A DNA stretch of 64,000 nt, from the NCBI RefSeq assembly GCF_030435705.1, contig NZ_CP129381.1, positions 806,001 to 870,000 of the forward strand, given 5' to 3'. This document shows, one piece after another, positions 10,577 to 19,470 of this stretch. Below the pieces are notes generated by a model, which ran no database searches, was not told where the DNA came from, and saw only the letters and a list, made by a program, of their open reading frames with translations. A program made the position numbers and the translations under genes. How positions within the stretch are numbered: position 1 is the stretch's first letter; every line of letters begins with the position of its first letter. This DNA is from Rhizobium sp. SSA_523. Its GTDB lineage: Bacteria > Pseudomonadota > Alphaproteobacteria > Rhizobiales > Rhizobiaceae.

Positions 10577-10588
10577 AGGAGATCTCCT
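10577..10588. promoter_or_regulatory. 12-bp perfect palindrome, possible operator
   Basis: AGGAGATCTCCT is a perfect dyad 84 bases upstream of the ABC-like start codon. Its position in the probable promoter region suggests a regulator site, but no cognate regulator is identified. Confidence 0.3.
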
Positions 10589-10693
10589 GCACCGCGCAAA
10601 TGGGACAGAGGCGGCTGCAGGACCACGTCTCGACAAAGTTTTCTGCCGGTGTGTCACAAGTGCTTCATAATCGATGACCACCGGAACGCGATG

Positions 10694-10723
10694 AGGCCAG
10701 GGCCGCATGACGCGTCCTGGCCT
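10694..10723 (-). terminator. Stem-loop downstream of the ftsK-like gene
   Basis: AGGCCAGG and CCTGGCCT form a perfect 8-bp stem around a 14-nt loop, about 90 bases after the ftsK-like stop. No U-run follows on the minus strand, so intrinsic termination is only possible. Confidence 0.35.
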
Positions 10724-10811
10724 AACCATTACTTTAGCAAACCGTAATATCTACTGAGCCTCGCCAGAACTTTTGACAGACAAGGCTCAGACCACAGTCA
10801 GTCGAGGGGTA

Positions 10812-13547
10812 TTATTCCTCACCCTGCGAAACGCCGGTCTTGCCGGAGATGATCTCCCGCTTTCCGACATGGTTGGCCGGGCCGACAAGCCCCTCCTGCT
10901 CCATGCGTTCCACCAGCGAGGCAGCGCGGTTATAGCCGATCGACAGGCGGCGCTGGATGTAGGATGTCGAGCATTTGCGGTCCTTCATCACGACCTTCAC
11001 GGCCTTGTCGTAGAGATCGTCACCATCCTCGGAACCCATGGCGGATTTGTCGAAGACCGCTCCGTCAGCTTCCTGCTCCTCGTCCACCTCGTTCTCGTCT
11101 TCCGTCACGGTGCCCAGGTAATCCGGCCGCCCTTGCGCCTTCAGATGCGTCACCACATGCTCGACTTCAGCATCCGATACGAAAGGACCATGAACGCGCG
11201 ACACCCGGCCGCCGCCGGCCATGTGCAGCATGTCGCCCTGGCCGAGAAGGTGCTCCGCACCCTGCTCGCCCAGGATCGTGCGGCTGTCGATCTTGGAGGT
11301 CACCTGGAACGAGATACGGGTCGGGAAATTGGCCTTGATCGTGCCGGTGATGACATCGACAGAGGGACGCTGGGTCGCCATGATCAGATGGATGCCGGCG
11401 GCACGCGCCATCTGTGCCAGGCGCTGGATGGCGCCTTCGATTTCCTTGCCGGCCACCATCATCAGGTCGGCCATTTCATCGACCACCACCACGATATAGG
11501 GCATGGGCGACAGATCGAGTTCCTGATCCTCGTAGACGATCTCGCCGGTATTGCGATCAAAACCGGTCTGCACGCTGACGGTGATCGTTTCACCCTTCTC
11601 GCGCGCCTGAGCTGCCCGGGCATTGTAGCCGTCGATATTGCGCACGCCGAGCCGCGACATCTTGCGATAGCGGTCCTCCATCTCGCGCACGGCCCATTTC
11701 AGCGCCAGAACGGCCTTCTTCGGATCCGTGACAACCGGCGTGAGGAGATGCGGGATTCCGTCATAGACGGAGAGTTCCAGCATTTTCGGATCGATCATGA
11801 TCAGGCGGCATTCTTCCGGGCGCAACCGGTAAAGCAGCGACAGAATCATGGTATTGATCGCGACGGATTTGCCCGAGCCGGTGGTGCCGGCGACCAGCAG
11901 ATGCGGCATTTTGGCCAGTTCCGCAATCACCGGCTCGCCGCCGATCGTCTTGCCGAGGCAGAGCGGCAGGCGATGCTTGGTTTCCCAATAATCCTCGCAC
12001 TCGATCAGTTCGCGGAAAAACACCATTTCCCGGACATGGTTCGGCAGTTCGATGCCAATCACGTTTCGGCCGGGGACCACGGCCACGCGCGCGGAAAGCG
12101 CCGACATGGACCGGGCAATATCGTCGGCAAGGCCGATCACCCGCGAGGATTTCACGCCCGGCGCCGGCTCGAATTCATAGAGCGTGACGACCGGCCCCGG
12201 CCGCACATCGATGATCTCGCCCTTGACGCCGAAATCCTCCAAAATGCTTTCCAGCAAACCGGCACTCTGTTGCAGCGTGTCCGGCTGCATGGCCTCGGTC
12301 TGCTGACCATAGGGCTTCTGCAGCAGCGAGATTGGCGGGAATTCGTAGGAATCATCGCTCTGGCGAACGGTCATGGCGCCCTGCAAGCCGAGAAGACCCT
12401 GCGGCTTGCGGCGTGTCGAGCCCGCCTCTGTCGTCATGACCGGGGGCTTCGGTGCAAAGGCCTCGCCAGAGTCTGGCATCAGGATCTCGGACCGCGTGCC
12501 ATCGGCGGCGGGAGCGGCCGTTTGCGAGGATGCGACGCCTGCCTGTCTGGCATCGGCAGCCTGGCCGGCCATGACCTGCAGGGTTGCCGGAGCGGCTTGC
12601 GGATCTGTTCCTTCCGGCAGGACCTGCGCGCCGGCGGAGGATTGCATGACACGATCGACGAGCGCGGCAACCGTTTCCATCTCTCCAGGCGCGACAGACA
12701 AAGGCGGCACGACCGGCATCGGCGCCACGGCCATGCCCTGAACCGGCAAAGCCTTTGCGACTGTTGCCCGGTCGGAAAGCCGGACTTCACGGTAAAATGC
12801 GGTGACCGGCCCGGCTGAAGTCGCCTGGCGCCGCTGAACATTCTGCAAGGACGGACGCGCATCGACTGCCGGTCTTCCCAAAGCCGGGCGAAGAGCGCCC
12901 TGCTGCAAAGGGCCGGCTGCGGCGTTGGGAGCGGCTGTATATACCGGCGCCGTTGCCGGCAGATCGCCGAGCATCCCGCCTTCGAAAAAGGCAAAATCCG
13001 ACAGCCAAAGCGGCAATGCGCCAGGCATGGTGCTGGGCTTGGAAGCGGCAGCCATATCCTTTGCCGAAGCGGCGCTGGCCGACACGGGATACGTGACCGG
13101 ATAAGTCGGCGCGGGCGCCACCTCCACCTGCGGCGGCACTGCAGGCACCTCTACAGGCCTGGCGCGCTTGAAAATCAGCGCACGGGGTGACGGTTCGGGC
13201 TTCACCTTCGGCTTTTGCGGCAGATTGAGAGCTGGCGGCTGGTGCAGGGCCGTCGCCGCGCCGGTCAAAGCCTGGACCAGGATTTCCGGCGCGAAAGCGG
13301 GATCCGAGGGGCCGGCGAGCGGCAGATCCACTGGCTCGACAAGACGCTCCGCGGCCGCCGGCATCCGCTCTTCAGGCGACACCGCCTGAACCTGATCGCG
13401 CGCTCGCGGACGCGCCAATGCGGCTTCCGGCGTGCGGGTGAAACGGACATTGGGTGCCAGCTTGAAGGCCGCCTGCCACGGCGCCTGTTCAATGGTCGCC
13501 TCGTTTGGATCGACCTGCGGACGCGGCGCAGCATGACCAGGTTTCAT
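10812..13547 (-). CDS. ftsK: FtsK/SpoIIIE-family DNA translocase lacking the membrane domain
   Basis: A 911-residue DNA motor. Residues 1 to about 390 are Pro/Ala-rich and of low complexity, with no hydrophobic helices where FtsK normally has four. The alpha/beta motor follows: GTTGSGKS Walker A at about 554-561, [12 protein letters not shown]alker B at about 685-696, then [18 protein letters not shown]-terminal gamma winged-helix (about 844-903, [17 protein letters not shown]) is the domain that reads KOPS-type polarity sequences. The role should be ATP-driven DNA translocation at division or dimer resolution. The start is ATG 13547, preceded by AAGGAGG 4 nt away; ATG 13616 and an open extension to 13703 are rejected because this Shine-Dalgarno lies inside them. 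Possibly a second FtsK paralogue. Confidence 0.9.
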   Translation of the reverse strand: MKPGHAAPRPQVDPNEATIEQAPWQAAFKLAPNVRFTRTPEAALARPRARDQVQAVSPEERMPAAAERLVEPVDLPLAGPSDPAFAPEILVQALTGAATALHQPPALNLPQKPKVKPEPSPRALIFKRARPVEVPAVPPQVEVAPAPTYPVTYPVSASAASAKDMAAASKPSTMPGALPLWLSDFAFFEGGMLGDLPATAPVYTAAPNAAAGPLQQGALRPALGRPAVDARPSLQNVQRRQATSAGPVTAFYREVRLSDRATVAKALPVQGMAVAPMPVVPPLSVAPGEMETVAALVDRVMQSSAGAQVLPEGTDPQAAPATLQVMAGQAADARQAGVASSQTAAPAADGTRSEILMPDSGEAFAPKPPVMTTEAGSTRRKPQGLLGLQGAMTVRQSDDSYEFPPISLLQKPYGQQTEAMQPDTLQQSAGLLESILEDFGVKGEIIDVRPGPVVTLYEFEPAPGVKSSRVIGLADDIARSMSALSARVAVVPGRNVIGIELPNHVREMVFFRELIECEDYWETKHRLPLCLGKTIGGEPVIAELAKMPHLLVAGTTGSGKSVAINTMILSLLYRLRPEECRLIMIDPKMLELSVYDGIPHLLTPVVTDPKKAVLALKWAVREMEDRYRKMSRLGVRNIDGYNARAAQAREKGETITVSVQTGFDRNTGEIVYEDQELDLSPMPYIVVVVDEMADLMMVAGKEIEGAIQRLAQMARAAGIHLIMATQRPSVDVITGTIKANFPTRISFQVTSKIDSRTILGEQGAEHLLGQGDMLHMAGGGRVSRVHGPFVSDAEVEHVVTHLKAQGRPDYLGTVTEDENEVDEEQEADGAVFDKSAMGSEDGDDLYDKAVKVVMKDRKCSTSYIQRRLSIGYNRAASLVERMEQEGLVGPANHVGKREIISGKTGVSQGEE

Positions 13548-13842
13548 CGGGCCTCCTTGTGTATCCTCAGTCTGGGTTTCGGAGGCTTTGGAAAAGTTTG
13601 TTCTGGGAAACTGCATGACACCGACCACATACTCACTTGGCAGCTCTATGAAGTAGAAAATAAAGGTTAATGCCGCGTTTCGACGGGCCCTATCCCGGTT
13701 CATATTTTATCAGGGACAGGACCCGGGCCGACCGGGATCCACCAGATCAAGATACTGGAAAATATAGATATTCGCCGATTTTACACCGCTGAGGCAGGTG
13801 CGGGCGGCCGCGACGGCGCCGGGTCGCCGCGCATGCGGAGCA

Positions 13843-15237
13843 TCAGGCGTGAAGCGCCTTCCCAAGGGCCGACAACGCAACCTCCTGCAGGGTTTCCGAG
13901 AGGGTCGGATGTGCATGAATGGTGGCGGCAAGATCCGTCACGGTGGCACACATTTCAACTGCAAGCCCGAATTCGCCAACCAGTTCGGCACAGCCTGCGC
14001 CGACGGCCTGGAAACCGAGCACAAGCCCTGATTTGGCTTCGTGCACGATGCGGACGAAGCCGTCCGACCGTTCGAGAGTCAAAGCGCGTCCATTGGCCCG
14101 CATCGGATAGGATGCGACCTCCACCTGATGGCCGGCCGCCTTCGCCTGAGCCGGCAGCATTCCGACCACCACCACCTCCGGGTCGGTGAAGCAGACGGCC
14201 GGGATGACGCGCTTGTCCCAGCGTGCCGGATGGCCGGCGATGACATCCGCAACAAGCTCGCCCTGCGCCATGGCGCGATGGGCAAGCATTGGCTCCCCGG
14301 TGACGTCGCCAATGGCATAGACGCCGCGCATGGATGTCTGGCAACGGTCGTTGATGCGCAGGAACGGGCCCTGCATATCCAGGCCCAGGCTCTCTAATCC
14401 GAATCCCTGCAGGGCGGGCTTTCGCCCGACAGTGACCAGCACCTTTTCCGCCGGCACCTGTTCGACAGCGTCACCCTTGCGCACGGAAAGCAGGCCCCGC
14501 TGCGGATCATGGGCCTGTGCCACGGAATCGAAGCTGAGAGAAACGCCAAGCGCCTTCAGCCGGGCGCTGATCGGCTTTGACAGGTCCTCGTCATAATGCG
14601 GCAGAATATGGGGTTTGGCCTCGATGATGGAAACCCTGGCGCCGAGCTTGGCGAAGGCGGTGCCGATCTCCAGGCCGATATAGCCACCGCCCACAACCGC
14701 CAGCGACTCCGGAACCTCAGTCAGCGCGAGGGCCTCGGTGGAGGAGAGAATATCGCCGCCGAATGGCAGTGCCGGAACCGTCACAGGAGTGGAGCCCGTC
14801 GCGATCACAAGGTTCTGGCAGGCGATGCGCACCGATCCCTCGCCGGTCTCCACCTGCACCGTCTTGCCGTCCAGAACGGTGGCCATGCCGGTCATCACAT
14901 CGACGCCTGCCTTGCGCAGCAAGCCGGCGACACCACCGGTCAGCTGGCGGACGATGCCGTCTTTCCAGCTCATGGTGCGCGACAGATCGATCGCCGCGCT
15001 TTGCGCAGAAATACCGAGCCTGGAGTGGCCGGCGGCCGCTTCCTTCACGCAGTGGAACTCATCCGCCGCATGGATCAGCGCCTTTGAGGGGATGCAGCCG
15101 ATATTGAGGCAGGTGCCGCCCACCGCCTGCTTTTCGACGATGATCGTCTTTTGCCCGAGCTGGCCGGCGCGGATCGCCGCGACATAGCCTCCGGGGCCGG
15201 CCCCGATGACAAGGACATCGCAGGAGAGATCGGTCAT
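13843..15237 (-). CDS. lpdV: Dihydrolipoyl dehydrogenase (E3) of the branched-chain complex
   Basis: A 464-residue flavoprotein that reoxidises the dihydrolipoyl arm of the E2 subunit with NAD+. The FAD motif GAGPGGYVAA is at residues 12-21; the redox disulfide GGTCLNIGC places Cys43 and Cys48; the NAD site is VVGGGYIGLEIGTAF; the C-terminal interface carries HAHPTLSETLQE with the His-Glu base pair. Length is normal for the family. It is the last gene of the bkd operon, beginning 3 bases after the E2 stop codon, which assigns it to branched-chain 2-oxoacid dehydrogenase rather than to the pyruvate or 2-oxoglutarate complexes. Confidence 0.95.
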   Translation of the reverse strand: MTDLSCDVLVIGAGPGGYVAAIRAGQLGQKTIIVEKQAVGGTCLNIGCIPSKALIHAADEFHCVKEAAAGHSRLGISAQSAAIDLSRTMSWKDGIVRQLTGGVAGLLRKAGVDVMTGMATVLDGKTVQVETGEGSVRIACQNLVIATGSTPVTVPALPFGGDILSSTEALALTEVPESLAVVGGGYIGLEIGTAFAKLGARVSIIEAKPHILPHYDEDLSKPISARLKALGVSLSFDSVAQAHDPQRGLLSVRKGDAVEQVPAEKVLVTVGRKPALQGFGLESLGLDMQGPFLRINDRCQTSMRGVYAIGDVTGEPMLAHRAMAQGELVADVIAGHPARWDKRVIPAVCFTDPEVVVVGMLPAQAKAAGHQVEVASYPMRANGRALTLERSDGFVRIVHEAKSGLVLGFQAVGAGCAELVGEFGLAVEMCATVTDLAATIHAHPTLSETLQEVALSALGKALHA

Positions 15238-15240
15238 CTG

Positions 15241-16644
15241 TCAGTCCTTCATGAAAATTAGGGCCGGGGTTTCCAGCAGGGTCTTCATCTTCTGAACGAA
15301 TACCGCCGCGTCGAAGCCGTCGATGATGCGGTGGTCGAAACTGGCGGAGATGTTCATCATCATCCGCGGCACGAAGGCAGAGCCGTTCCAGCTTGGCCGC
15401 ATGGCCATGCGGTTGATCCCGAGGATCGCCACTTCCGGCTTGTTGATGATGGGTGTGGTGGCGATGGCGCCGAGCGGCCCCAGCGAGGTTATGGTGATGG
15501 TCGAGCCCGACAATTCCTCGCGCTTCGCCTTGTTGCTGCGGCAGGCGTCCGAAAGCCGGGTGATCTCTCCGGCCATGTCGAAGAGAGACCGGTCCTGGGC
15601 GTGGCGCAAGACCGGCACCATGAGACCGCCATCCGTCATGGTCGCAATGCCGATATGGACGGCGCTCGAATAGAAGACCTGATCAGCTTCATCGTCATAA
15701 CGCGCGAAGACTTTCGGCGATGTCTCGCGGGCCTTGACCAGCGCCGCCGCCACCAGCGGCAGGAGGGTCAGCTTCGGCTTGTCGCCGCGGGTCTCGTTGA
15801 GCCTTGCACGCAAAGCCTCGATCTCCGTGACATCCACCTCCTCGACGACCGTGATATGCGGGATGGCGGCATTGGCCTCGCTCATGCGCCGCGCGATCAT
15901 CCGCCGGAGCCCTGTCACCTTGACGGTTTCGACGATCTCCTCCGACGGCTGCGAAGGCGAGGCAGTCCCCCTCCCCGGGCGGATCTCCTGCTGCCGCCCG
16001 TCGTCGAACCACTGATCGAGATCGCTATGGGTGATCCGCCCGGCCGGCCCGGTGCCCGCAACCCGTCGCAGATCGATCCCAGCCTCACGCGCCCGCTGGC
16101 GCACGGCAGGGGACGCCAGGACGGCGGCGCCTTCGGGCCGGACCGGTGCAACCCGCATCGGGTCCGGCATGCGAGGAGCGGCATGGCTCTTGTCCGCCGA
16201 AAGGCTGTTTGCATCGGCAACTGCCGACGCGATTGCCGCCTGGGCGCCATGCGCCGCTGCAGCCGGGGGCTCGGCCTCGGCCTGCGCCGGCGCTTCATTC
16301 TCCGCCTCTTGCTGCAGGGCATCGTCAGGTGGCGCAGACGCGACTGGCGGTGCGCCGGCGCTGTCCGCCGTCGCGTGCATCTCCGGCGTTCCGCCCTTCG
16401 AGGCATCGTCCTCGATGCGGATGAGATCCGATCCGATCGCCAGCGTCTTGCCGACCTCCCCGCCGATCCACACCACGGTGCCGCCATAGGCGGAGGTGAT
16501 CTCGACCGTCGCCTTGTCCGTCATGACGGCCGCGATCGGATCGTCCTCACGCACGAAATCTCCGATCTTGACCAGGATTTCGGCGACTTCCGCCTCGGTC
16601 ACACCTTCCCCCACATCCGGCAGGCGAATTGTCTTGATGGCCAT
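15241..16644 (-). CDS. bkdB: Branched-chain 2-oxoacid dehydrogenase E2 (dihydrolipoyl acyltransferase)
   Basis: A 467-residue E2 core. An N-terminal lipoyl domain carries the modified lysine in MTDKATVEI (Lys44). An Ala/Pro/Glu linker is followed by a peripheral subunit-binding domain at about 175-212 (LASPAVRQRAREAGIDLRRV) and an acyltransferase domain with catalytic HRIIDG (His438, Asp442). It accepts the branched acyl group from E1 and passes it to CoA. There is one lipoyl domain. It starts just 1 base after the E1-beta stop codon, so translation is coupled within the operon. Confidence 0.95.
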   Translation of the reverse strand: MAIKTIRLPDVGEGVTEAEVAEILVKIGDFVREDDPIAAVMTDKATVEITSAYGGTVVWIGGEVGKTLAIGSDLIRIEDDASKGGTPEMHATADSAGAPPVASAPPDDALQQEAENEAPAQAEAEPPAAAAHGAQAAIASAVADANSLSADKSHAAPRMPDPMRVAPVRPEGAAVLASPAVRQRAREAGIDLRRVAGTGPAGRITHSDLDQWFDDGRQQEIRPGRGTASPSQPSEEIVETVKVTGLRRMIARRMSEANAAIPHITVVEEVDVTEIEALRARLNETRGDKPKLTLLPLVAAALVKARETSPKVFARYDDEADQVFYSSAVHIGIATMTDGGLMVPVLRHAQDRSLFDMAGEITRLSDACRSNKAKREELSGSTITITSLGPLGAIATTPIINKPEVAILGINRMAMRPSWNGSAFVPRMMMNISASFDHRIIDGFDAAVFVQKMKTLLETPALIFMKD

Positions 16645-16645
16645 G

Positions 16646-17659
16646 TCAGACCTCCATTACCGCTTGAAGTGCCCGGCGAACGCGATCCTGTCCGGGAAAG
16701 TAATCCCATTCCAGCGCATGGGGATAAGGCGCATCCCAGCCCGTCACGCGCTGGATGGGCGCCTCGAGATGGTAGAAGCAGGCCTCCTGCACGCAGGCGA
16801 TGATCTCCCCCGCCAGGCCGGAGGTCTTGGTTGCCTCGTGCAGCACGATACAGCGTCCCGTCTTGCGGACCGATTCCTCGATCGCAGCGAGATCCAGCGG
16901 CAGAAGCGACCGCAGATCGATGATCTCCGCATCGATCCCCGCCTTCTCCACCGCGGCCTCGGCCACGAAGACCATTGTGCCATAGGTGATGATGGTGACG
17001 GCTTCGCCCTCACGGTGGATGCGCGCCTTGCCGAGCGGAACCGAGTAATAGCCCTCCGGCACCTGGCCGAGCGGATGGTTCTTCCAATTTTGCGACGGCG
17101 CCTTGTGGTCGCCGTTGAAAGGCCCGTTATAGAGACGCTTGGGTTCCAGGAAAATGACCGGATCGGGATCCTCGATGGACGCGATCAACAGCCCCTTGGC
17201 ATCATAGGGCGTGGCCGGCTGCACGACCTTCAGTCCCGCCACATGGGTGAAAAGCGCTTCCGGGCTCTGGCTGTGCGTCTGGCCGCCGAAAATGCCGCCG
17301 CCGGTCGGCATGCGGATCACCATCGGACAGGAAAATTCTTCGTTCGAGCGGTGCCGGATTCGTGCGGCTTCCTGGGTGATCTGGTCGTAGGCGGGATACA
17401 TGTAGTCGGCGAACTGGATTTCGACGCAGGGTTTCATGCCCTGGGTCGCCATCCCGATCCCGAGCCCCACGATGGCGCTCTCGTTGATCGGCGTATCGAA
17501 GACCCGCTCCTCGCCGAATTTGGTCTGGAGGCCGGCCGTACAGCGGAAGACGCCGCCGAAATAGCCGACATCCTCGCCGAATATCACCACTTTGGGATCG
17601 CGGGAGAGCATGACGTCCATGGCGTCGCGCAAGGCCTCGATCATGGTCATGTTTGCCAT
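16646..17659 (-). CDS. bkdA2: Branched-chain 2-oxoacid dehydrogenase E1 beta subunit
   Basis: A 337-residue transketolase-fold subunit. MANMTMIEALRDAMDVMLSR opens the pyrimidine-binding domain, GEDVGYFGGVFR holds the conserved Glu that activates thiamine diphosphate, and IDLRSLLPLD with VLHEATKTSGLAGEI marks the C-terminal transketolase domain. With the alpha subunit it decarboxylates 2-oxoacids from Val, Leu and Ile and acylates the lipoyl arm of E2. The frame is open upstream of 17659, but ATG 17659 gives the family N-terminus and lies one base after the alpha-subunit stop codon. Confidence 0.95.
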   Translation of the reverse strand: MANMTMIEALRDAMDVMLSRDPKVVIFGEDVGYFGGVFRCTAGLQTKFGEERVFDTPINESAIVGLGIGMATQGMKPCVEIQFADYMYPAYDQITQEAARIRHRSNEEFSCPMVIRMPTGGGIFGGQTHSQSPEALFTHVAGLKVVQPATPYDAKGLLIASIEDPDPVIFLEPKRLYNGPFNGDHKAPSQNWKNHPLGQVPEGYYSVPLGKARIHREGEAVTIITYGTMVFVAEAAVEKAGIDAEIIDLRSLLPLDLAAIEESVRKTGRCIVLHEATKTSGLAGEIIACVQEACFYHLEAPIQRVTGWDAPYPHALEWDYFPGQDRVRRALQAVMEV

Positions 17660-17660
17660 G

Positions 17661-18896
17661 TCAGACCCCCATTTCCTGACGCTGCCTGCGGATGTGCTCC
17701 GGCGTATCGGCATAGACCCCCTTGAAGAGGCTGGCGCCGGGAATGGGTTGGGGATCGAGCATGGTGCCGGCCGCCTCCACCCGCTTCTGAACCTCGATGA
17801 CCTCCGCCAGGATCTCCGACTCCGCCTGCACATGGCGGGCTTCGCTCCACTCGTCGATCAGGATCAGATGCTGTTTGAGCCGTTCGATGGGATCGCCGAG
17901 CGGCCAGGCCTTGGCTTCATCCTTGGGGCGATAGGCGCTCGGATCATCCGACGAGGAATGGGCGCCGACCCGATAGGTGTACCACTCGATCAGGACCGCG
18001 CCATGGCCCTGGCGCACCCGTTCCGTCGCCCATTTGGAGGCGGCCAGGACGGCGAGATAATCATTGCCGTCCACCCGGATCGCCGGAATCCCGTAGCCCA
18101 GCGCGCGGGCCGCATAGGTCCGGCCATGGCCGCGGGCGACACCGGTATAGGTGGAAATGGCCCATTGGTTGTTGACGACGTTCAGGATGACCGGCGGCCA
18201 ATAGGACGAGGCGGAGAGAAGGGCGGTATGGAAATCGTTGGCCGCCGTCGATCCGTCGCCGATCCAGCCGATGGCGATCGTATCCTGCCCTGTCAGCGCA
18301 TTGGCCATGGCCCAGCCGACGGCATGCACATATTGCGTGCCGAGATTGCCGGACACCGTGAAATATCCATACTCCCGTGCCGAATGCAGCGTCGGCAACT
18401 GTCGGCCCAGAAGCGGATCGAAACTGTTGGAATAGAACTGGCCCATCAGCTTTTCCAACGGGTAGCCGGCAGCGATCAGCAGGCCCTGCTGCCGATAGGT
18501 GGGAAAGTTCATGTCTCCCTTGCGCAGATAGCGCTGGAAACCGCAGCCCACGGCTTCCTCGCCGATGCCCTGGATATAGAAGGACATCTTCCCCTGCCGC
18601 TGGGCATTCATCATCCGCATGTCGATGATGCGCGACTTCATCATGTCGCGCAGTCCGCTGCGCAAGGCATCCGGGTCCTCGAGCGCGAGATACTCCGCCC
18701 AGGGCCCCACAGCCTCGCCGGCATCATTCAGCACCCGGACGAGCGAATTTGCATGATCGATGCAATCCTGCGCCGCCACATCATGGGCCAGGACCGGGAG
18801 CGTGCCGGCCTGCGGGATCTCCAGGGATGAAAAATCAGGCTTGTCTCCCGGACGGGCCGGCGGATGGGCAAACTGCAATTTGATATGCGAAGTCAC
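17661..18896 (-). CDS. bkdA1: Branched-chain 2-oxoacid dehydrogenase E1 alpha subunit
   Basis: A 411-residue thiamine-diphosphate subunit. The cofactor motif is GDGSTAANDFHTALLSASSY followed by the closing Asn pair in NVVNNQWAIS. YRVGAHSSSDDPSAYR is the phosphorylation-loop equivalent, and SFYIQGIGEEAVG the family segment before the active site. It is the first gene of the bkd operon. The start is GTG 18896, preceded by GGAGGAGAAGAGA; upstream in-frame residues to 19016 are not family-like and overlap leader stem-loops. No Lrp/BkdR-type regulator gene is adjacent. Confidence 0.93.
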   Translation of the reverse strand: MTSHIKLQFAHPPARPGDKPDFSSLEIPQAGTLPVLAHDVAAQDCIDHANSLVRVLNDAGEAVGPWAEYLALEDPDALRSGLRDMMKSRIIDMRMMNAQRQGKMSFYIQGIGEEAVGCGFQRYLRKGDMNFPTYRQQGLLIAAGYPLEKLMGQFYSNSFDPLLGRQLPTLHSAREYGYFTVSGNLGTQYVHAVGWAMANALTGQDTIAIGWIGDGSTAANDFHTALLSASSYWPPVILNVVNNQWAISTYTGVARGHGRTYAARALGYGIPAIRVDGNDYLAVLAASKWATERVRQGHGAVLIEWYTYRVGAHSSSDDPSAYRPKDEAKAWPLGDPIERLKQHLILIDEWSEARHVQAESEILAEVIEVQKRVEAAGTMLDPQPIPGASLFKGVYADTPEHIRRQRQEMGV

Positions 18897-18928
18897 TCTC
18901 TTCTCCTCCAAGGAAGTGCATTCGTGCG

Positions 18929-19041
18929 GCCACCTCTTGCGGTGGCTTGGGAGCCGGACCCAAGTGGTCCGTTCCTCGCAGGCGAGGCGACGCTGTCGCC
19001 GGTACGCGTTCGGCAAGCGACGGCACGGCTTTCCTGCCGTC
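18929..19041 (-). promoter_or_regulatory. Structured bkd leader with four successive stem-loops
   Basis: Four perfect inverted repeats lie in series between a 10-codon ORF and bkdA1. They are 19019-19041 (GACGGCA/TGCCGTC, 9-nt loop), 18986-19000 (GGCGAC/GTCGCC, 3-nt loop), 18956-18970 (GGACC/GGTCC, 5-nt loop) and 18929-18946 (GCCACC/GGTGGC, 6-nt loop). The last ends about 20 nt before the bkdA1 Shine-Dalgarno. The arrangement suggests a regulatory leader; it matches no riboswitch class I recognise. High GC content raises the chance of incidental hairpins. Confidence 0.4.
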
Positions 19042-19056
19042 TCCAGTCGTCACGCT

Positions 19057-19089
19057 TCAGATTTCGTCGGGATCGTCCTCAATCGACAT
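19057..19089 (-). CDS. Candidate 10-codon leader peptide upstream of bkdA1
   Basis: The frame encodes MSIEDDPDEI and ends in TGA. It has an unusually strong ribosome site: GGGAGGAGG lies upstream, with GGAGG 5 nt before the ATG. The stop is 160 nt from bkdA1, and the four stem-loops fall in between. The peptide is acidic with only two Ile and no Leu or Val, so a classical branched-chain attenuator that stalls on a codon run is not obvious. The frame remains open upstream to 19365, but that longer reading has no family features. Translation is inferred from the ribosome site only. Confidence 0.35.
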   Translation of the reverse strand: MSIEDDPDEI

Positions 19090-19470
19090 GTCGGCCTCCT
19101 CCCAAAGGCAACATTCGCTCGCTCCAAATCGGAGTGTAGCGAGGCGGAATTGAAATGTCTGAACTTTGTTCGCGCAGCTTTTGATCTTATCTGACCCGCA
19201 GAGCATGATCGCGTGAAACTCTCGGTCGCAGACCAAGCCGCGGGCTAGCCAGCGCGGGCCGCTGCGACGCGCATCTCGGTGGCAATGTGGCGCCGATCGT
19301 TGATAATGGCGAAGAGCGTACCGGACCAATCGGACGCTTGAGTGTTTTGGATAAGAGAGCAGCAACCCCTTGTTTCAGGGTTTTGACACGGATATCGGTT
19401 TCCAGCCGCTGGAGCATCTATCAGATTTGAGGATGCGCCAGACAGAACGACGTGGAAATGAAGAAAAAGC
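19090..19470. other. Intergenic region between the bkd leader and the GT39 gene
   Basis: These 381 bases separate two divergently transcribed units and must contain both promoters. A TTGACA at 19383-19388 has no acceptable -10 at 16-18 nt. No tRNA-like structure, repeat or credible gene is seen. Confidence 0.45.

Larger units (their letters stand above)
10494..10811. other. Intergenic region upstream of the ABC-like gene
   Basis: These 318 bases lie between the ftsK-like stop and the ABC-like start, both on the minus strand. They contain a 12-bp perfect palindrome (10577-10588) and a GC-rich stem-loop (10694-10723), listed separately. No credible gene is seen; short frames here lack ribosome sites and family features. 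Confidence 0.5.

Noticed and set aside
10773-12818. A 681-codon open frame on the plus strand opposite the FtsK-type gene
   Set aside because: It is a shadow of the ftsK-like gene; no domain, ribosome site or plausible composition.
13548-13703. A 52-residue N-terminal extension of the FtsK-type protein with a slightly hydrophobic stretch
   Set aside because: It would translate through the AAGGAGG ribosome site of ATG 13547, and its short hydrophobic segment is not an FtsK membrane domain.
19057-19365. A 102-codon reading of the bkd leader ORF
   Set aside because: No ribosome site at its start and no protein features; only the last 10 codons have a strong initiation site.
19383-19388. TTGACA as a -35 for the GT39 gene
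   Set aside because: No -10-like hexamer at 16-18 nt. The same problem applies to TTGACT at 39005 and TTGACA at 49858.
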